Shown here piece after piece: positions 26,959 to 27,172 of a DNA stretch of 27,172 nt. This stretch comes from a virus. Under the pieces are notes generated by a model, which did not search any database, was not told where the DNA came from, and worked only from the letters and a program-made list of their open reading frames with translations. Numbering within the stretch: the stretch's first letter is position 1; each line of letters begins with the position of its first letter. The DNA is taken from IMG/VR virus record IMGVR_UViG_3300034061_004692, positions 1 through 27,172 of that record; one strand, 5' to 3'. A program made the position numbers and the translations under genes.

Positions 26959-27172
26959 ATGTCGTTCAAAAGCCCCGAGGTCGTGATCCGCAACGCCCTG
27001 GTGGCGAACACGGCCGTCGCGGCCGTCGTGGGCACGCGGGTGTTCCCGGTGCTCGCCCCCGCCAGCGCCGACATCCCGTTCCTCACCTACCGCCGCAGCG
27101 GCGTCCAGCGTCAGCACACGCTTTCCGGCCCGATGGGGATGCCGACCGTCATTCTGTCGCTCGATATGTACG
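26959..27172 (+). CDS. Tail terminator-like protein (DUF3168), 3' truncated
   Basis: ATG 26959 opens a frame that runs off the window. The visible 71 residues include SPEVVIRNALVANTAVAAVV, then GTRVFPVLAPASADIPFLTY and RRSGVQRQHTLSG. This matches DUF3168/HK97 gp11-like proteins, where G-x-R-V-(Y/F)-P and the P-F-(V/L)-x-Y strand are conserved. These proteins cap the tail tube. It follows the gp10-like gene as expected in the HK97-type order, after a 39-base gap. The C terminus lies outside the window. Confidence 0.8.
   Translation, partial: MSFKSPEVVIRNALVANTAVAAVVGTRVFPVLAPASADIPFLTYRRSGVQRQHTLSGPMGMPTVILSLDMY

Overview
The window is a contiguous piece of a tailed-phage or prophage genome. 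Every credible gene is on the + strand, genes are tightly packed, and many overlap by four bases (GTGA or ATGA). The right half carries a complete HK97-type packaging and head module: HNH endonuclease, P27-type small terminase, large terminase, portal, prohead protease, major capsid protein, head-tail connectors and tail-completion proteins. A siphovirus-like (or short HK97-type) virion is therefore likely. Base composition is GC-rich, with clear local dips. The host cannot be read from the sequence. A protease-based lysis set with no recognisable peptidoglycan hydrolase would fit a host with a protein-rich envelope, such as a planctomycete, but that is a guess.

Layout. (1) 1-3952: a truncated trypsin-like protease, a RusA-type resolvase, then a SAM methyltransferase followed by three glycosyltransferase-like genes in one overlapping run. 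(2) 3942-7539: small unknown and membrane proteins, a papain-like cysteine protease, a lipoprotein with DnaJ-type zinc motifs and two membrane proteins, together a probable lysis/envelope module. (3) 7548-10496: tail-fibre genes, including a collagen-like fibre and a protein made of two tandem copies of one domain. (4) 10497-14355: a transition zone of short accessory units (cytosine-methyltransferase-like, PP-loop/PAPS-reductase-like, XF1762/GNAT-like and small unknown proteins). These are separated by intergenic gaps holding recurrent promoter-like and post-stop motifs, plus one long structured leader. (5) 14356-27172: packaging and head assembly, then head-tail joining, cut by the window end in a DUF3168-type gene.

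The most unusual content lies between portal and prohead protease. The portal has a C-terminal HAD-phosphatase-like domain. The next two genes encode an R-S-E-type ADP-ribosyltransferase and an HExxH zinc metalloprotease. These two proteins are otherwise unrelated but share an N-terminal Cys...DNSC...NKG(G-rich) motif. This is the usual place for minor head proteins, so the pair are candidates for enzymes packaged in the virion and delivered on infection. A further glycosyltransferase sits inside the head operon behind a strong terminator.

No gap between genes exceeds 200 bases; the larger gaps are described individually. No tRNA, rRNA, CRISPR array, integrase or repressor gene was seen.
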